DNA of 64,000 nt from Archangium gephyra (GTDB lineage: Bacteria; Myxococcota; Myxococcia; Myxococcales; Myxococcaceae): positions 2,736,501 to 2,800,500 of the forward strand of contig NZ_CP011509.1 of NCBI RefSeq assembly GCF_001027285.1. Direction: 5' to 3'. Position numbers and translations under genes: made by a program. The stretch's first letter is position 1. Each line of letters opens with the position of its first letter. This document shows, one piece after another, positions 29,741 to 41,844 of the stretch. The notes beneath the pieces were generated by a model, which searched no databases, was not told the origin of the DNA, and saw only the letters and a program-made list of their open reading frames with translations.

Positions 29741-30343
29741 TCAGGACTCGAAGAGCGCCGCGAGTCCGGTCAGGTGGTAGCGGGAGAGAGCCTCCACGGC
29801 CTCGCGGATGGCCTGCTCCTCCTCGAAGTGACGGAGGAGGCGCCCCAGCGTTGTGACGTAGTTGCGGTAGAGCTCCTCGAGCGCGAAGCGCGTGGGCGGG
29901 GAGGGCCGGGCGTGGAAGTGGGAGATGGCGGACTCGAGCAGGAACTGGACCAGCTTCTCCGTGAAGTGCTCATGCGGGGTGCCCTCGGGGCTCGAGAGCA
30001 GCACGACGACGCGCAGGCGGTTGCCGAGGCTGAAGGCGAGGGCCTCCTCGGAGATGAGGCGATAGGGCGCGCCAGGCTCCAGCTTCCGTAGGTCCTTCAC
30101 GCCCCGGGCGGCCTCCACGCGCTGGCGCAGGAGCCGCTGGAAGGTGGTGACGAACGAGTCGGGGACGGCGGCCTCGTAGAGGGCGTTCTTGTTCTCGAAG
30201 TAGCGGTAGATGTTGCCGGTGGACACCCGGGCGGCCGAGGCGATCTCCGCCATGCTGGCGCTCCGGAAGCCCTTGCGAGCGAACACCTCGAGCGCGGCCG
30301 CCAGGATGGCCTCGTGGACCTCGTCCTTGAGGTACTGCGCCAT
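29741..30343 (-). CDS. TetR/AcrR-family transcriptional regulator
   Basis: Encodes 200 residues. The N-terminal helix-turn-helix is typical: 'ILAAALEVFARKGFRSASMAEIASAARVSTGNIYRYFENKNALYEAAV' (about 13-60). The C-terminal ligand-binding domain is helical and not assigned; these domains usually bind small hydrophobic molecules that release the protein from DNA. A 17-base palindrome lies 19 bases upstream of its ATG, fitting autoregulation, and a close variant lies before the DUF6178 gene. It is also divergent from the methylmalonyl-CoA mutase operon, so an effect on that promoter is possible. Confidence 0.9.
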   Translation of the reverse strand: MAQYLKDEVHEAILAAALEVFARKGFRSASMAEIASAARVSTGNIYRYFENKNALYEAAVPDSFVTTFQRLLRQRVEAARGVKDLRKLEPGAPYRLISEEALAFSLGNRLRVVVLLSSPEGTPHEHFTEKLVQFLLESAISHFHARPSPPTRFALEELYRNYVTTLGRLLRHFEEEQAIREAVEALSRYHLTGLAALFES

Positions 30344-30361
30344 CGCCCACCTCCATCATCC

Positions 30362-30378
30362 GTGAATCAGCTATTCAC
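30362..30378. promoter_or_regulatory. TetR operator candidate (perfect palindrome)
   Basis: GTGAATCAGCTATTCAC has perfect 6-base arms (GTGAAT / ATTCAC) around a 5-base centre. It sits in the divergent gap between the TetR gene and mutA and is matched by a related site at 29677-29693. Confidence 0.65.
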
Positions 30379-30608
30379 TATTAAGCCCCGGTACGGATGA
30401 AGGCAAGGCGCGGGAAGGGCAGCCAGGTGGACTGGCGGTGGGTTCGTTCGAGGCTCTGCCGGGCCGTCCGAGAACGTAGGAAAATGGTGCGTATAAGAAG
30501 GATAGGGCGGCTCACGGCGCCCCGTTGCCCCATGGGTGGATTTGGACCTAAGAGGCAACCGGCCCCGCTCGTGAGCCAGGCCCCCCGCCACCGATTCGAG
30601 GACGCTGC

Positions 30609-32513
30609 ATGTCGCAAACCCCTCTGCACATCGCCCAGGACTTTCCACCCACCTCGGTCGAGGAGTGGCGTCGCCTCGTGGACAAGGACCTGAAGGGAAA
30701 GCCCTTCACGTCGCTCCAGTCCGCGCTCGAAGGGGGCCTCACGCTTCAGCCTCTGTACTCACAGGCGGACGCGGGCACGGCCACTCCGCCCGAGCCCCCG
30801 GGCGTTGCTCCCTTCCTGCGTGGGACGCATGCGCTGGGGCTGACGGAAGGCGGCTGGCTCGTCTGCCAGGAGTACAGCGAGCCCGAGGTGGCCACCGCCG
30901 CCGAAGCCATCCGGGTCGATCTCGATCGGGGCGTCTCGGGCGTGTGGCTCCGCCTCGGTGAGACCCAGGGCGTCCGGGTGCGGAATGCCGCCGACATGGA
31001 GCGCCTCCTGGCCCATGTCCCGCTCTCCAAGACTCCTGTCTACCTCGAGTCCGAGGACCCGGCATCCACGGCGGCCCTCCTGCTTCAGGCCACCGAGCGC
31101 ACCCGGTCCTCGCGCGAGACCCTCCAGGGTTGCCTCGGGGTGGATCCGCTTGGCGTCCTGGCTCGCACGGGCGCGCTGCGCAGCGGGCTCCCGGCGGCCT
31201 TCGCCGAAGCGGCTCCGCTCGTCACGTCCACGCGCAAGAGCTCTCCGGGGCTGCGTGCGCTGCTCGTCTCGACGCGGGCCTACGCGGATGCGGGCGCCAC
31301 GTCCGTGCACGAGCTGGCCTGGGCGATCGCCACCGGCGTGGAGTACCTGCGGGGGCTCGAGCGCGCCGGGGTTTCGCCCGAGGACGCGGCCCGCTCCCTC
31401 CAGTTCTCGTTCTCGGTGGGCAGCCAGTTCTTCCCCGAGATCGCCAAGCTCCGTGCGGCACGGCTCCTGTGGTCCAAGGCCGTCGCGGCCTCGGGCGGCT
31501 CTCCCGAGGCGCAGGCCATGGCGCTCCACGCCCGCACCGCGGCCGCCACCAAGTCGCGGCGCGACCCCTGGGTGAACATCCTGCGCTCGACCTCCGAGTC
31601 CTTCGCGGCCGTCATCGGCGGGGCGGACAGCATCACCACGTCGCCCTTCGACGAGGCGATCGGGCTGCCCGACGAGGGCTCCCGCCGCATCGCGCGCAAC
31701 ACGCAGCTCATCCTGCGCGATGAGTCGAGCCTGAACCGCGTCGCGGACCCCGCGGGCGGCAGCTACTACATCGAGCAGCTCACCCGGGACTTCGCTCGCG
31801 CCGCCTGGACCGAGCTGCGGCGCATCGAGGCGCTCGGCGGCATGGCGGCCGCGCTCGTGCAGGGCGACATCGCCCGGGTGCTCGCGGAGACGGTGGCGGC
31901 CCGGAACAAGGCCATCCGCACGCGGCGCCTGCCCATCGTGGGCGTGAGCGAGTTCCCCCACCTCGACGAGCAGTCCGTGAGCAGAACGCCCCGTTCGTCC
32001 GAGGCGGCGAGCCCCGCCGCGAGCGGACCCGAGGAGCTGCGGATGACGCCGCTGCGCCCGGTGCGTGTGGCCGAGGCCTTCGAGTCGCTGCGGGATGCGA
32101 GTGATCGCTACCTCGCCGCGCACGGGCATCGTCCCCGGGCGTTCATGGCCAATCTCGGCACGGTGGCGGAGCACACGGCCCGGGCGATGTGGATCGCCAA
32201 TGTGCTGGCCGCGGGAGGCATCGATCCGCTGCAGCACCATGGCTTCACCGATGTGGCGCAGGCCGCTTCGCTCATCGCCGCCTCCGGAGCCCAACTCGTG
32301 GTGCTCTCCGGTCCGGATGCGATGTATCCCGAGTGGGTGCCCGCCCTGACCGCTGCCCTCAAGCAGCAGAGCGGACGAATCGTGGCCGTCGCGGGCCGCC
32401 CCGGTGAGCACGAGGCGGCGTTCCGGGCGGCGGGGGTCGACCTGTTCATCTACGCGGGTGGCGACCTGTTCGAGACCTTGTCTTCGCTGCACAAGCAGCT
32501 CGGAGTGTCCTGA
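30609..32513 (+). CDS. mutA: Methylmalonyl-CoA mutase small subunit
   Basis: Encodes 634 residues. This is the non-catalytic partner of the coenzyme-B12 mutase that interconverts (R)-methylmalonyl-CoA and succinyl-CoA. The TIM-barrel part is visible ('[58 protein letters not shown]', '[34 protein letters not shown]'). The C-terminal flavodoxin-like domain lacks the DxHxxG cobalamin-ligand motif (it reads AEHTARAM), as expected for the small subunit. Its TGA overlaps the mutB ATG by one base, so 1:1 synthesis by coupling is likely. GAGGA precedes the ATG. Confidence 0.95.
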   Translation: MSQTPLHIAQDFPPTSVEEWRRLVDKDLKGKPFTSLQSALEGGLTLQPLYSQADAGTATPPEPPGVAPFLRGTHALGLTEGGWLVCQEYSEPEVATAAEAIRVDLDRGVSGVWLRLGETQGVRVRNAADMERLLAHVPLSKTPVYLESEDPASTAALLLQATERTRSSRETLQGCLGVDPLGVLARTGALRSGLPAAFAEAAPLVTSTRKSSPGLRALLVSTRAYADAGATSVHELAWAIATGVEYLRGLERAGVSPEDAARSLQFSFSVGSQFFPEIAKLRAARLLWSKAVAASGGSPEAQAMALHARTAAATKSRRDPWVNILRSTSESFAAVIGGADSITTSPFDEAIGLPDEGSRRIARNTQLILRDESSLNRVADPAGGSYYIEQLTRDFARAAWTELRRIEALGGMAAALVQGDIARVLAETVAARNKAIRTRRLPIVGVSEFPHLDEQSVSRTPRSSEAASPAASGPEELRMTPLRPVRVAEAFESLRDASDRYLAAHGHRPRAFMANLGTVAEHTARAMWIANVLAAGGIDPLQHHGFTDVAQAASLIAASGAQLVVLSGPDAMYPEWVPALTAALKQQSGRIVAVAGRPGEHEAAFRAAGVDLFIYAGGDLFETLSSLHKQLGVS

Positions 32514-34702
32514 TGCGCAGCAACGTGCCGAACTTCGCGGAGATCGACTTCGACGCCCCCGAGACGCTCTCGCCCGCGTCCACGCGCGACTCGCTGCGGC
32601 AGCGCGCTCAGGAGAGCACCCAGCGCGCCGAGCCCTGGCTCACCCCCGAGGGCATTCCCGTCAAGCCCGTGTTCTCCGCCGAGGATCTCCAGGGCGTCGA
32701 GCACCTCGGGACGATGCCGGGCCTGCCGCCCTTCGTCCGGGGCCCGTACTCGACCATGTACGTGCAGCAGCCGTGGACCATCCGGCAGTACGCCGGCTTC
32801 TCCACGGCCGAGGCCTCCAACGCCTTCTACCGCCGCAACCTCGCGGCCGGTCAGAAGGGCCTCTCCATCGCCTTCGATCTCGCCACGCACCGGGGTTACG
32901 ACAGTGACCATCCGCGCGTCACCGGCGACGTGGGCATGGCGGGCGTGGCCATCGACTCCATCAAGGACATGCGCATCCTGTTCGATCGCATCCCGCTGGA
33001 TCAGATGAGCGTGTCGATGACGATGAACGGCGCGGTGCTCCCCATCCTCGCGCTCTACGTGGTCGCGGCCGAGGAGCAGGGCGTGCGTCCCGAGCAGCTC
33101 AGCGGAACCATCCAGAACGACATCCTCAAGGAGTTCATGGTCCGCAACACGTACATCTACCCGCCCGGGCCCTCGATGCGCATCATCGGGGACATCTTCC
33201 GCTTCACGGCCGAGAAGATGCCGCGCTTCAACAGCATCAGCATCAGCGGCTACCACATGCAGGAGGCCGGGGCGACGCAGGACCTGGAGCTCGGGTACAC
33301 GCTCGCCGACGGTGTCGAGTACGTGCGCGCGGGACTGGCGGCCGGGCTGGACGTGGATGCCTTCGCGCCACGCCTGTCGTTCTTCTGGGCCATCGGCATG
33401 AACTTCTTCATGGAGGTGGCGAAGATGCGCGCGGCCCGGATGATCTGGGCCCGGCTCATCAAGGGCTTCAACCCGAAGAGCACCAAGAGCATGGCGCTGC
33501 GCACCCACTGCCAGACGTCCGGCTGGAGCCTCACCGCGCAGGACGTGTTCAACAACGTGGTGCGCACGTGCATCGAGGCGATGGCGGCCACCCAGGGCCA
33601 CACCCAGAGCCTCCACACCAACTCGCTCGATGAGGCCATCGCGCTGCCCACGGACTTCAGCGCGCGCATCGCCCGCAACACGCAGCTCTATCTCCAGCTC
33701 GAGAGTGGCACCACGAAGGTGATCGACCCGTGGGGCGGCAGCTACTACGTCGAGCGGCTCACCCATGAGCTGGCCCAGAAGGCGTGGGCGCACATCCAGG
33801 AGGTCGAGGCGCTCGGAGGCATGACCAAGGCCATCGAGAAGGGTCTGCCCAAGCTGCGCATCGAGGAGGCCGCCGCGCGGACCCAGGCGCGGATCGACTC
33901 GGGCCGTCAGGCCATCATCGGCGTGAACAAGTACCCGCTCGAGCGCGAGGAGTCCCTGGAGATCCTCAAGGTGGACAACACCGCGGTGCGCGAGGCGCAG
34001 ATCGCCCGGCTGCGCGAGCTGCGCGCCGAGCGCAATCCGGCCGACGTGAAGCAGAAGCTCGACGCGCTCACCCAGGCCGCTCAGCGCAACGAGGGCAACC
34101 TGCTCGCCCTGGCCATCGACGCGGCGCGCGCCAAGGCCACCGTGGGAGAGATCAGCGAGGCGCTGGAGAAGGTCTTCGGACGCTACGAGGCCACCGTGCG
34201 GAGTGTTTCAGGCGTGTATTCCAGCGAAGCGGGCAAGGACGCGCAGGGCATCGCCAGGGCGCGCGAGAAGGCCGATGGGTTCCTGGCGAGGCACGGACGG
34301 CGTCCGCGCATCCTCATCGCGAAGATGGGCCAGGACGGACACGATCGCGGGCAGAAGGTCATCGCCACGGCGTTCGCGGATCTCGGCTTCGACGTGGACA
34401 TCGGTCCGCTCTTCCAGACGCCCGAGGAGTCCGCCCGCCAGGCCGTCGAGAACGACGTGCACATCGTCGGTGCGAGCTCGCTCGCCGCGGGTCACCTGAC
34501 GCTCGTTCCCCAGCTCAAGAAGGCGCTCGGGGAGCTGGGCCGCGAGGACATCATGGTGGTGGTGGGCGGCGTGATTCCCGCCCAGGACTACGAGGCCCTG
34601 CGAGAGGCCGGTGCCGCGGCGATCTTCGGCCCGGGCACGGTCATCGCGAAGGCGGCCATCGAGCTGCTCGACAAGCTCGACGCCGCGCTGGGGGATGCTT
34701 GA
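32513..34702 (+). CDS. mutB: Methylmalonyl-CoA mutase large (catalytic) subunit
   Basis: Encodes 729 residues. The N-terminal barrel has the substrate-binding '[57 protein letters not shown]'. The C-terminal B12 domain has the ligand motif DGHDRG in '[32 protein letters not shown]', providing the lower axial histidine, and later 'GGVIPAQDY' and 'FGPGT'. Length and order are standard. It sits between mutA and meaB with overlapping junctions on both sides (mutA TGA/ATG; TTGA with meaB), giving one coupled operon. Confidence 0.97.
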   Translation: MRSNVPNFAEIDFDAPETLSPASTRDSLRQRAQESTQRAEPWLTPEGIPVKPVFSAEDLQGVEHLGTMPGLPPFVRGPYSTMYVQQPWTIRQYAGFSTAEASNAFYRRNLAAGQKGLSIAFDLATHRGYDSDHPRVTGDVGMAGVAIDSIKDMRILFDRIPLDQMSVSMTMNGAVLPILALYVVAAEEQGVRPEQLSGTIQNDILKEFMVRNTYIYPPGPSMRIIGDIFRFTAEKMPRFNSISISGYHMQEAGATQDLELGYTLADGVEYVRAGLAAGLDVDAFAPRLSFFWAIGMNFFMEVAKMRAARMIWARLIKGFNPKSTKSMALRTHCQTSGWSLTAQDVFNNVVRTCIEAMAATQGHTQSLHTNSLDEAIALPTDFSARIARNTQLYLQLESGTTKVIDPWGGSYYVERLTHELAQKAWAHIQEVEALGGMTKAIEKGLPKLRIEEAAARTQARIDSGRQAIIGVNKYPLEREESLEILKVDNTAVREAQIARLRELRAERNPADVKQKLDALTQAAQRNEGNLLALAIDAARAKATVGEISEALEKVFGRYEATVRSVSGVYSSEAGKDAQGIARAREKADGFLARHGRRPRILIAKMGQDGHDRGQKVIATAFADLGFDVDIGPLFQTPEESARQAVENDVHIVGASSLAAGHLTLVPQLKKALGELGREDIMVVVGGVIPAQDYEALREAGAAAIFGPGTVIAKAAIELLDKLDAALGDA

Positions 34703-35706
34703 AGCCTCTGCCGGTCGAGGCGTACGTCGAGGGCGTCCGGGCGAGCGAGCGTTCCATGCTCGCCCGCGCCATCACGCTCATCGAGAGCGAGCACCCCAAG
34801 CACGAAGCGCTCGCGCAGGAGGTGCTCACGCGGCTGCTGCCCTACACGGGTGGGGCGCTGCGGGTGGGAATCAGCGGCGTGCCGGGCGTGGGGAAGAGCA
34901 CGTTCATCGACGCGCTCGGCATGCACCTGGTGGGGCTTGGCAAGCGCGTGGCGGTGCTCGCGATCGATCCCTCGAGCACGGTCTCGGGTGGGAGCATCCT
35001 GGGCGACAAGACGCGGATGGCGCGGCTGTCGCGCGAGAGCCTCGCGTACATCCGTCCGAGCCCCTCCAGCGGAACCCTGGGTGGAGTGGCGCGGAAGACG
35101 CGCGAGACGCTGTTGCTGTGCGAGGCCGCGGGCTTCGACGTGGTGCTGGTGGAGACCGTGGGGGTGGGCCAGTCGGAGACGGTCGTGGCCGACATGGTGG
35201 ACTTCTACCTGGTGCTCATGCTGGCGGGAGCCGGGGACGAACTGCAGGGCATCAAGCGCGGCATCCTCGAGATCGCGGACATGATCGCGATCAACAAGGC
35301 GGACGGCGACAACGCGGTCCGCGCGGAGCGGGCGCGGGCCGAGTATCGCGCGGCGCTGCACCTGATGCGCCCGGGCGCGGAGCCCGAGGTGACGACCTGC
35401 AGCGCGCTGGAGAACACCAACATCGAGCGTGTGTGGTCCTCGCTCGAGAAGCGCCTGGAGGCGCAGCGGGCCTCGGGCGAGTTGGAGAAGCGCCGGAGGG
35501 TGCAGCAGGTCCAGTGGATGTGGTCGATGATCGAGGACGGACTGCGCGCCGCGCTGCATGCGCATCCCGGCGTGGCCGAGCTCGGGCCCGCGCTGGAGCA
35601 CGACGTGCGGGAGGGCCGTGCGACCCCGACGCTGGCCGCACGGCGCGTCCTGGGGACCTTCCTCTCCGGCCCTCTCCCCTCTCCCCTCGGGAGAGGGACA
35701 GGGTGA
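34699..35706 (+). CDS. meaB: MeaB-type GTPase chaperone of methylmalonyl-CoA mutase
   Basis: Encodes 335 residues. MeaB (ArgK-like G3E GTPase) protects the mutase and gates delivery of adenosylcobalamin. Walker A is GVPGVGKST, followed by '[22 protein letters not shown]', '[12 protein letters not shown]' and the guanine-specificity NKAD. The most likely start is a TTG whose last bases overlap the mutB TGA (TTGA), giving [13 protein letters not shown]; the nearby ATG at 34695 is in another frame. The last ten residues (SPLGRGTG) are encoded by a dispersed C/T-rich repeat, so the original C-terminus has probably been replaced or extended by that element. Confidence 0.93.
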   Translation: MKPLPVEAYVEGVRASERSMLARAITLIESEHPKHEALAQEVLTRLLPYTGGALRVGISGVPGVGKSTFIDALGMHLVGLGKRVAVLAIDPSSTVSGGSILGDKTRMARLSRESLAYIRPSPSSGTLGGVARKTRETLLLCEAAGFDVVLVETVGVGQSETVVADMVDFYLVLMLAGAGDELQGIKRGILEIADMIAINKADGDNAVRAERARAEYRAALHLMRPGAEPEVTTCSALENTNIERVWSSLEKRLEAQRASGELEKRRRVQQVQWMWSMIEDGLRAALHAHPGVAELGPALEHDVREGRATPTLAARRVLGTFLSGPLPSPLGRGTG

Positions 35707-35710
35707 GGGT
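35671..35710 (+). repeat. REP-like C/T-rich palindromic repeat, copy 1
   Basis: CCTCTCCC units followed by CTCGGGAGAGGGACAGGG and TGAGGGT. The CTCTCCC/GGGAGAG arms form a short hairpin. It overlaps the 3' end of meaB, supplying its last codons and stop. Similar elements occur dispersed in many GC-rich genomes; counting copies genome-wide would settle its nature. Confidence 0.6.
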
Positions 35711-35777
35711 GCCCGGATCCGTTCTCCAACCCGTGGCTCCCAGTTGGAGACAGAGGGTTCAACCCGGCTTCACCCGA

Positions 35778-35816
35778 CACCCTCACCCCGTCCCTCTCCC
35801 GGCGGGAGAGGGGAAA
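35778..35816 (-). repeat. REP-like C/T-rich palindromic repeat, copy 2 (inverted)
   Basis: Reads CACCCTCACCCCGTCCCT then CTCCCGGCGGGAGAGGGG; this is the reverse complement of copy 1 in outline. The two face each other across 67 bases between the convergent mutAB-meaB and carboxylase operons, and may fold together as a bidirectional terminator. Confidence 0.6.
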
Positions 35817-35847
35817 TGGGCGCGAGCCGTCTGAAGCGGAACGGGTT

Positions 35848-36357
35848 CTACTCGACCACCACGAGCTTCGCGTTGATCTCCACCGCGGTGACTTCCTTGG
35901 CCAGCAGCTCCACCACCTTGCCGGCCTTGGGGCTCTTCAGCTCGTTCTCCATCTTCATGGCCTCGATGACGACCAGGCCCTGACCTTCCTTCACCTCGTC
36001 GCCCTGCTTCACCAGCACCTTCACCACCTTGCCGGGCATGGGCGCCGAGATGAGCTGCTTGCCCTCCACCGAGAAGCCCGCCGTGGCCGCGCGCAGCCGC
36101 AGCCGCCGCTCGTCCGCCACGTCGATGCGGTTCACCTGTCCCCGCACCGACACCAGCACCTCGTCGCCCTGCTCGTCGAACTCGACGCTGTAGGAGGTGC
36201 CATCCACCAGCATGGACACCGCGCCGTGGTCCAGCGTCAGCGCGTCCACGAGGAAGGTCTTCCCGCCGTGCGTGAGCTTGAAGCGATTCTCGCCGGCCGG
36301 CTCGATGTCCACCGGCACCGCTTCCTTCTGTCCCTGCAGCTTCGCGAAGTAACGCAT
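35848..36357 (-). CDS. Biotin carrier protein of acyl-CoA carboxylase
   Basis: Encodes 169 residues. The biotinylation site is the lysine of EAMKM in 'VIEAMKMENELKSPKAGKVVELLAKEVTAVEINAKLVVVE', with a 'ISAPMPGKVVKVLVKQGDEV' strand before it. The N-terminal ~95 residues form a beta-rich linker ('RFKLTHGGKTFLVDALTLDHGAVSMLVDGTSYSVEF') resembling the BT-type linker of propionyl-CoA carboxylase alpha chains, here a separate polypeptide. It follows the biotin carboxylase gene by 21 bases on the same strand, so the two make the split alpha function. Confidence 0.9.
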   Translation of the reverse strand: MRYFAKLQGQKEAVPVDIEPAGENRFKLTHGGKTFLVDALTLDHGAVSMLVDGTSYSVEFDEQGDEVLVSVRGQVNRIDVADERRLRLRAATAGFSVEGKQLISAPMPGKVVKVLVKQGDEVKEGQGLVVIEAMKMENELKSPKAGKVVELLAKEVTAVEINAKLVVVE

Positions 36358-36378
36358 TGGAATCGGTTCCCCGTGGAG

Positions 36379-37893
36379 TTAGCGCCCGCGGCGGCTCGCC
36401 TGCCGCCACGCCGAGATGCCACCCTTGCCGCCCTCGGACGGCGCCTGGGTCAGCGTCTTCGCCTTCTTCTGATCCCGCTGGTACGCGTACACCACGCTCG
36501 CCAGCAGCGCGGCCTCCGTCAGCTGCGGATCCTCGCCCTTGCCCAGCAGCGTCTCGTGCTCGCGCGTGAGGAAGCTCGTGTCGTAGTCGCCCCCGGCGAA
36601 CTCCGGGTGCGAGAGGATCGCCCTCAAGTAGCGCGTGTTGGTGGTGATGCCCTTCACCACGTACTCGGTCAGCGCGCGCCTGGCCCGCTCGATGGCCTCG
36701 CGCCGCGTGGGAGCCCACACGGACAGCTTGGAGATCATCGGATCATACGTGTTGGGCACCGTGTACCCGGGGAACACGCCCGAGTCGTCGCGCAGGTACG
36801 GGCCTCCCGGCACACGCAGGTAGTTGATGCGGCCCGGGCTCGGCATGAAGTTGCGCGCGGGATCCTCCGCGTACACGCGCACCTCGATGGAGTGCCCGTT
36901 GGGCGTGGGCGCCTCGGTGTACGGGAGCTTCTCGCCCTCGGCGACCTTGATCTGCCAGGCCACCAGGTCCAGCCCCGTCACCCACTCCGTCACCGGGTGC
37001 TCCACCTGGAGGCGGGTGTTCATCTCCAGGAAGTAGAAGTTGCGGTGCACGTCCACGAGGAACTCCACCGTGCCCGCGCCCACGTAGCCCACGGCCTTGG
37101 CGGCCTTCACCGCCACCTCGCCCATCTTCGCCCGCAGCTCCGGGGTGAGGATGGGGCTGGGCGTCTCCTCCACCACCTTCTGGTGGCGGCGCTGCGCCGA
37201 GCACTCGCGCTCGTTGAGGTGGATGGTGTTGCCGTACTGGTCGGCGAACACCTGAATCTCCACGTGGTGCGGCTTCTCGAGGTACTTCTCGATGTAGACG
37301 GCGTCGTTGCCGAAGGCGTTCATCGCCTCGCTCTTGGCCGCGCGCCAGGAGGACTCGAACTCCTCCATCCGCTCCACCTTGCGCATGCCCTTGCCGCCAC
37401 CGCCGCCGGCCGCCTTGAGCATCACCGGCACGCCAATCTTCTCGGCGTAGGCCCGGGCCTCCTCGACGGTGGCGATGGGCTCGGCGGTGCCGGGGACGAC
37501 GGGCACGCCGGCCTTGATCATGTTCTGGCGGGCGCGCGTCTTCTCGCCCATGGCGTCCATGGCGCTGGCGGGCGGGCCGATGAAGGTGATGCCGGCCTTC
37601 TCGCACGCGCGCACGAAGGACGCGTTCTCCGAGAGGAAGCCGTAGCCGGGGTGGATGGCGTCCGCACCCGCCTTCTTGGCGGCCTCCAGAATCCGCTCCT
37701 GCACGAGGTAGCTCTCGCGCGAGGGCGGGGGGCCCACCAGGAAGGCCTGGTCAGCGGTACGGACATGCAGGGCGGAGCGGTCCGCCTCGGAGTAGACCGC
37801 CACCGTGGCGATGCCGAGCTCCTTGCAGGTGCGCATCACCCGGACGGCGATCTCGCCTCGATTGGCGACGAGGATTTTGCGGATCTTGGCCAT
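36379..37893 (-). CDS. Biotin carboxylase subunit of acyl-CoA (propionyl-CoA) carboxylase
   Basis: Encodes 504 residues. It carboxylates the biotin carrier with bicarbonate and ATP. The sequence has the standard start 'IRKILVANRGEIAVRVMRTCKELGIATVAVYS', the ATP-grasp glycine loop KAAGGGGGKGM, 'ECSAQRRHQKVVEE', 'FYFLEMNTRLQVEHPVTEWVTGLDLVAWQI' and 'PSPGRINYL'. ATG at 37893 with AAAGGGAG upstream is preferred to the in-frame start at 37965. Low-complexity, basic last ~45 residues (DQKKAKTLTQ...ASRRGR) exceed the usual domain. Neighbours and the convergent mutAB point to propionyl-CoA as substrate. Confidence 0.94.
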   Translation of the reverse strand: MAKIRKILVANRGEIAVRVMRTCKELGIATVAVYSEADRSALHVRTADQAFLVGPPPSRESYLVQERILEAAKKAGADAIHPGYGFLSENASFVRACEKAGITFIGPPASAMDAMGEKTRARQNMIKAGVPVVPGTAEPIATVEEARAYAEKIGVPVMLKAAGGGGGKGMRKVERMEEFESSWRAAKSEAMNAFGNDAVYIEKYLEKPHHVEIQVFADQYGNTIHLNERECSAQRRHQKVVEETPSPILTPELRAKMGEVAVKAAKAVGYVGAGTVEFLVDVHRNFYFLEMNTRLQVEHPVTEWVTGLDLVAWQIKVAEGEKLPYTEAPTPNGHSIEVRVYAEDPARNFMPSPGRINYLRVPGGPYLRDDSGVFPGYTVPNTYDPMISKLSVWAPTRREAIERARRALTEYVVKGITTNTRYLRAILSHPEFAGGDYDTSFLTREHETLLGKGEDPQLTEAALLASVVYAYQRDQKKAKTLTQAPSEGGKGGISAWRQASRRGR

Positions 37894-38007
37894 GGGCGCT
37901 CCCTTTAGCACAGGGGAGCGCATGCCCGGCGAGTGCGATGACGGCCAGGGTCCCCCGGCCGCCAATACGCACTGCTACTCGGAGCCTGTAGTCACTACGT
38001 GTCGTCA

Positions 38008-38631
38008 CTACTTGCGATGGCTGAGGTACTGCTCCATCAGCCGGCGCGCCTCGCTCAGCTTGGCGTCGACGAAGCGGTCATCCTCGTCCGGCTCGGGCGG
38101 AGGAGGCGGCTGCTCCTGGCGGCGCGACTTGCCGGTGGCGGCCGGGGCGTGGGGGTCGTCGGTGCCGAAGTCCACCGCGGCGGCCAGCAGGTTGCGGGCA
38201 GTCGCCCCGCCGTCGAGCAGGCGGCCGAGCAGGGGGGCCTCGACGCCCAGCCAGCGGGCCGTCTGACGCACCACGTCGATGTACTCACCCTCGAGGGAGC
38301 GGGAGGGACGGCCGGGCTCGCTCAGGGAGGCGCGGCCATAGCTGCCGGCCTTGTCGGTGTAGAGGCCCACCGCCTGGTCGCGGAAGTCACGGGCCACGGA
38401 GCGGACGAGGGAATCGAGGTGGTCCTCGGGGACGGCCTTGCCACCGGACGGGACCAGCTTCAGCTCGGCCACGCGCCAGCCGGCATCGGCGAGGTTGGTG
38501 GCGGACTCGACCCAGCGGACCTCCGGCGGAGGGACGTTGGCGGCCTCACAGGCCCGGGTGAGCGTCTGGCGCAGGGCGGCGAGGTTGCCTTCGATGTCGG
38601 CGAGGAAGAGGACGAGGCGGGGTTGAGACAA
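38008..38631 (-). CDS. Unknown protein inside the carboxylase gene set
   Basis: Encodes 207 residues from a TTG with AAGGAG seven bases upstream; no better start is present. It begins 'SQPRLVLFLADIEGNLAALRQTLTRACEAANVPPPEVRWVESATNLADAGWRVAELKLVPSGG' and ends in an acidic, proline-rich linker and a short helix. No catalytic motif or membrane segment is recognised. It sits between the carboxyltransferase and biotin carboxylase genes on the same strand, so it may influence carboxylase assembly or regulation; this is guilt by association only. Confidence 0.65.
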   Translation of the reverse strand: MSQPRLVLFLADIEGNLAALRQTLTRACEAANVPPPEVRWVESATNLADAGWRVAELKLVPSGGKAVPEDHLDSLVRSVARDFRDQAVGLYTDKAGSYGRASLSEPGRPSRSLEGEYIDVVRQTARWLGVEAPLLGRLLDGGATARNLLAAAVDFGTDDPHAPAATGKSRRQEQPPPPPEPDEDDRFVDAKLSEARRLMEQYLSHRK

Positions 38632-38668
38632 AAGGGGGCTCCTTATGTGGTGCGTCCCTTCAAAGCCT

Positions 38669-38703
38669 GAACGCCCCCCTAAAATTTCCAGGGGAGGCGT
38701 TCC
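38669..38703 (-). terminator. Possible terminator/attenuator after the carboxyltransferase gene
   Basis: Imperfect inverted repeat with arms GAACGCCCCCT and AGGGGAGGCGTTC around an A/T-rich loop. It lies downstream of the carboxyltransferase stop, just before the unknown gene, so it may reduce read-through within the cluster. Confidence 0.4.
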
Positions 38704-38741
38704 ACTGTTTCTTGGGGTGAACCCCCTGCCTGCCTGCCTGC

Positions 38742-40304
<1,563 letters not shown>

Positions 40305-40515
40305 GGGGCGCGCATCTAGCACGATTGGGCCCGCGAGGGGGACCGGCGGCGTTGGCCCGGGCAGGCTCTGCACGGTGATGGATGAGCCTCGCTTCTGGGC
40401 GACCGAAGGGTGTGTAGGGCGGTGTGTGTGACGTCTCGGGACGCCTGGAGTGACGCGTGCTCGTACCCCTCGCTTCTTCCCGCTGCCTCGGGCGCACAGC
40501 AGCATTCGCGGCGGT

Positions 40516-41844
40516 ATGACCCTGCGCGTCATCGGTCGAGTGCTTCGAGGTATCTGGCGGTGCGCGGGTCTGGGCGTGCTGGCTCTGGCGTTGGGTGTGC
40601 TGCTGGCGGGCTGCGCCACGGCGGCATCATCCATGAGCGAGGCCGCGGTGGATGGGGAGGCGCGGGTCTTCGCCACCTTGCCCACGGACTTCGCGCCGGT
40701 GCAGGTGGGGGACGCCGAGTTCTCGGCCGCCATGGCGGGGCTGGTGCTGGAGATGCCGCTGCGGGTGGCACCCGCTTCCATGCCCATGCGGCCAGGTCGC
40801 AGGTACGCGCTGGCTGTCGCGGCCCTGGTGGGTCCGGGGTGTCAGCAGGAACTGGCCAGGTCCTACGGACGCTTCTGTGAAAGACGCGGCACTCCGGGCG
40901 ACTGCCTCTCCCTCTTCGAGGACGGTTCGTGCCTGCAAGACGACGACAAGCGCCGCATCGCGCTGGCACTGGCCGTGGAGCCGGCACTGGAGGGCGTGAA
41001 CGCGGAGTTGCGGACCATGCTCGACCCGACGCGTGTGGCCGCCGTGGCGAGCATCACCATCACGGCCTACATGGCGCTGCTGGTAGCGCCTGAGCCCGTT
41101 TCCAAGGGGGTTGCCACTGCCTTCGTCATCTTGATGTGGAGCTACCTGGGGACGGAGATGTGGGGGCTCATCGAGGGGTGGATGGCGCTTTCGGAAGAGT
41201 CAGCGCGGGCCACCACCTTCGCGGAGCTGCGCGAAGTGGGCGAGCGGTTCGGTCAGCGCATCGGGCCCAACAGCGTGCGCATCCTGGTCATGGTGGGCAC
41301 GGCGGCGGTGGGTGAAACGGCCGCGCTGCTGACCAGGGCACCGAATCTGCCGGGATTCGCACAGGCCTCAATCCGTGGGGCGCAGCAGGGTGGTGTCCGC
41401 GTGCTCGCGGCGGCGGCCGAGACGGAGAGGGTCATTGTTTCGGTGGCCGAGGGCACCATCCGCGTCGTGTTGCCGGCCAATGCCATTGCCATGTCCGGTG
41501 GCAAGCCGAGCAGCAAGGAGGGCAAGCTTCTTCCCAACGGGCATCGGGCCTTCAAATCCTACAAGGACTTCAAGGCCTACATGGGGAAGGCAGGCAAGGG
41601 AAAGCAGTGGCACCACATCATAGAGCAGTGCAATGTCGAGCGGTTTGGCGCCGAAGCCATTCACAACACCGAGAACGTTATTGCCCTGGATGCAAAGCTG
41701 CACGAAAGAATCAGTGCATTCTACTCATCCAGGCAAGAAATTTCAGGCGATATGGTGGTGCGTGAGTGGCTGCGTACGCAATCCTATGAGAGGCATCGGG
41801 CGTTTGGGTTGATGGTCTTGAGGCAGTTCGGAGGAATCCCATGA
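40516..41844 (+). CDS. SitA-like polymorphic toxin lipoprotein with HNH-like tip, locus 2
   Basis: Encodes 442 residues from ATG 40516, which places a signal peptide with lipobox LLAGC (Cys32) at the start; the frame is open further upstream. The body has hydrophobic helices (about 170-215) and the block '[23 protein letters not shown]' shared with the toxin-like gene at 15862. The last ~115 residues form a different tip: '[44 protein letters not shown]', with W365-H366-H367, E370, H383 and N384 resembling an HNH/AHH-type metal-dependent nuclease. Base composition falls from the tip onward. Its TGA overlaps the next ATG as ATGA. This is the SitA-SitI pattern: lipoprotein toxin passed between cells by outer-membrane exchange, neutralised by a cognate immunity protein. 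Confidence 0.8.
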   Translation: MTLRVIGRVLRGIWRCAGLGVLALALGVLLAGCATAASSMSEAAVDGEARVFATLPTDFAPVQVGDAEFSAAMAGLVLEMPLRVAPASMPMRPGRRYALAVAALVGPGCQQELARSYGRFCERRGTPGDCLSLFEDGSCLQDDDKRRIALALAVEPALEGVNAELRTMLDPTRVAAVASITITAYMALLVAPEPVSKGVATAFVILMWSYLGTEMWGLIEGWMALSEESARATTFAELREVGERFGQRIGPNSVRILVMVGTAAVGETAALLTRAPNLPGFAQASIRGAQQGGVRVLAAAAETERVIVSVAEGTIRVVLPANAIAMSGGKPSSKEGKLLPNGHRAFKSYKDFKAYMGKAGKGKQWHHIIEQCNVERFGAEAIHNTENVIALDAKLHERISAFYSSRQEISGDMVVREWLRTQSYERHRAFGLMVLRQFGGIP

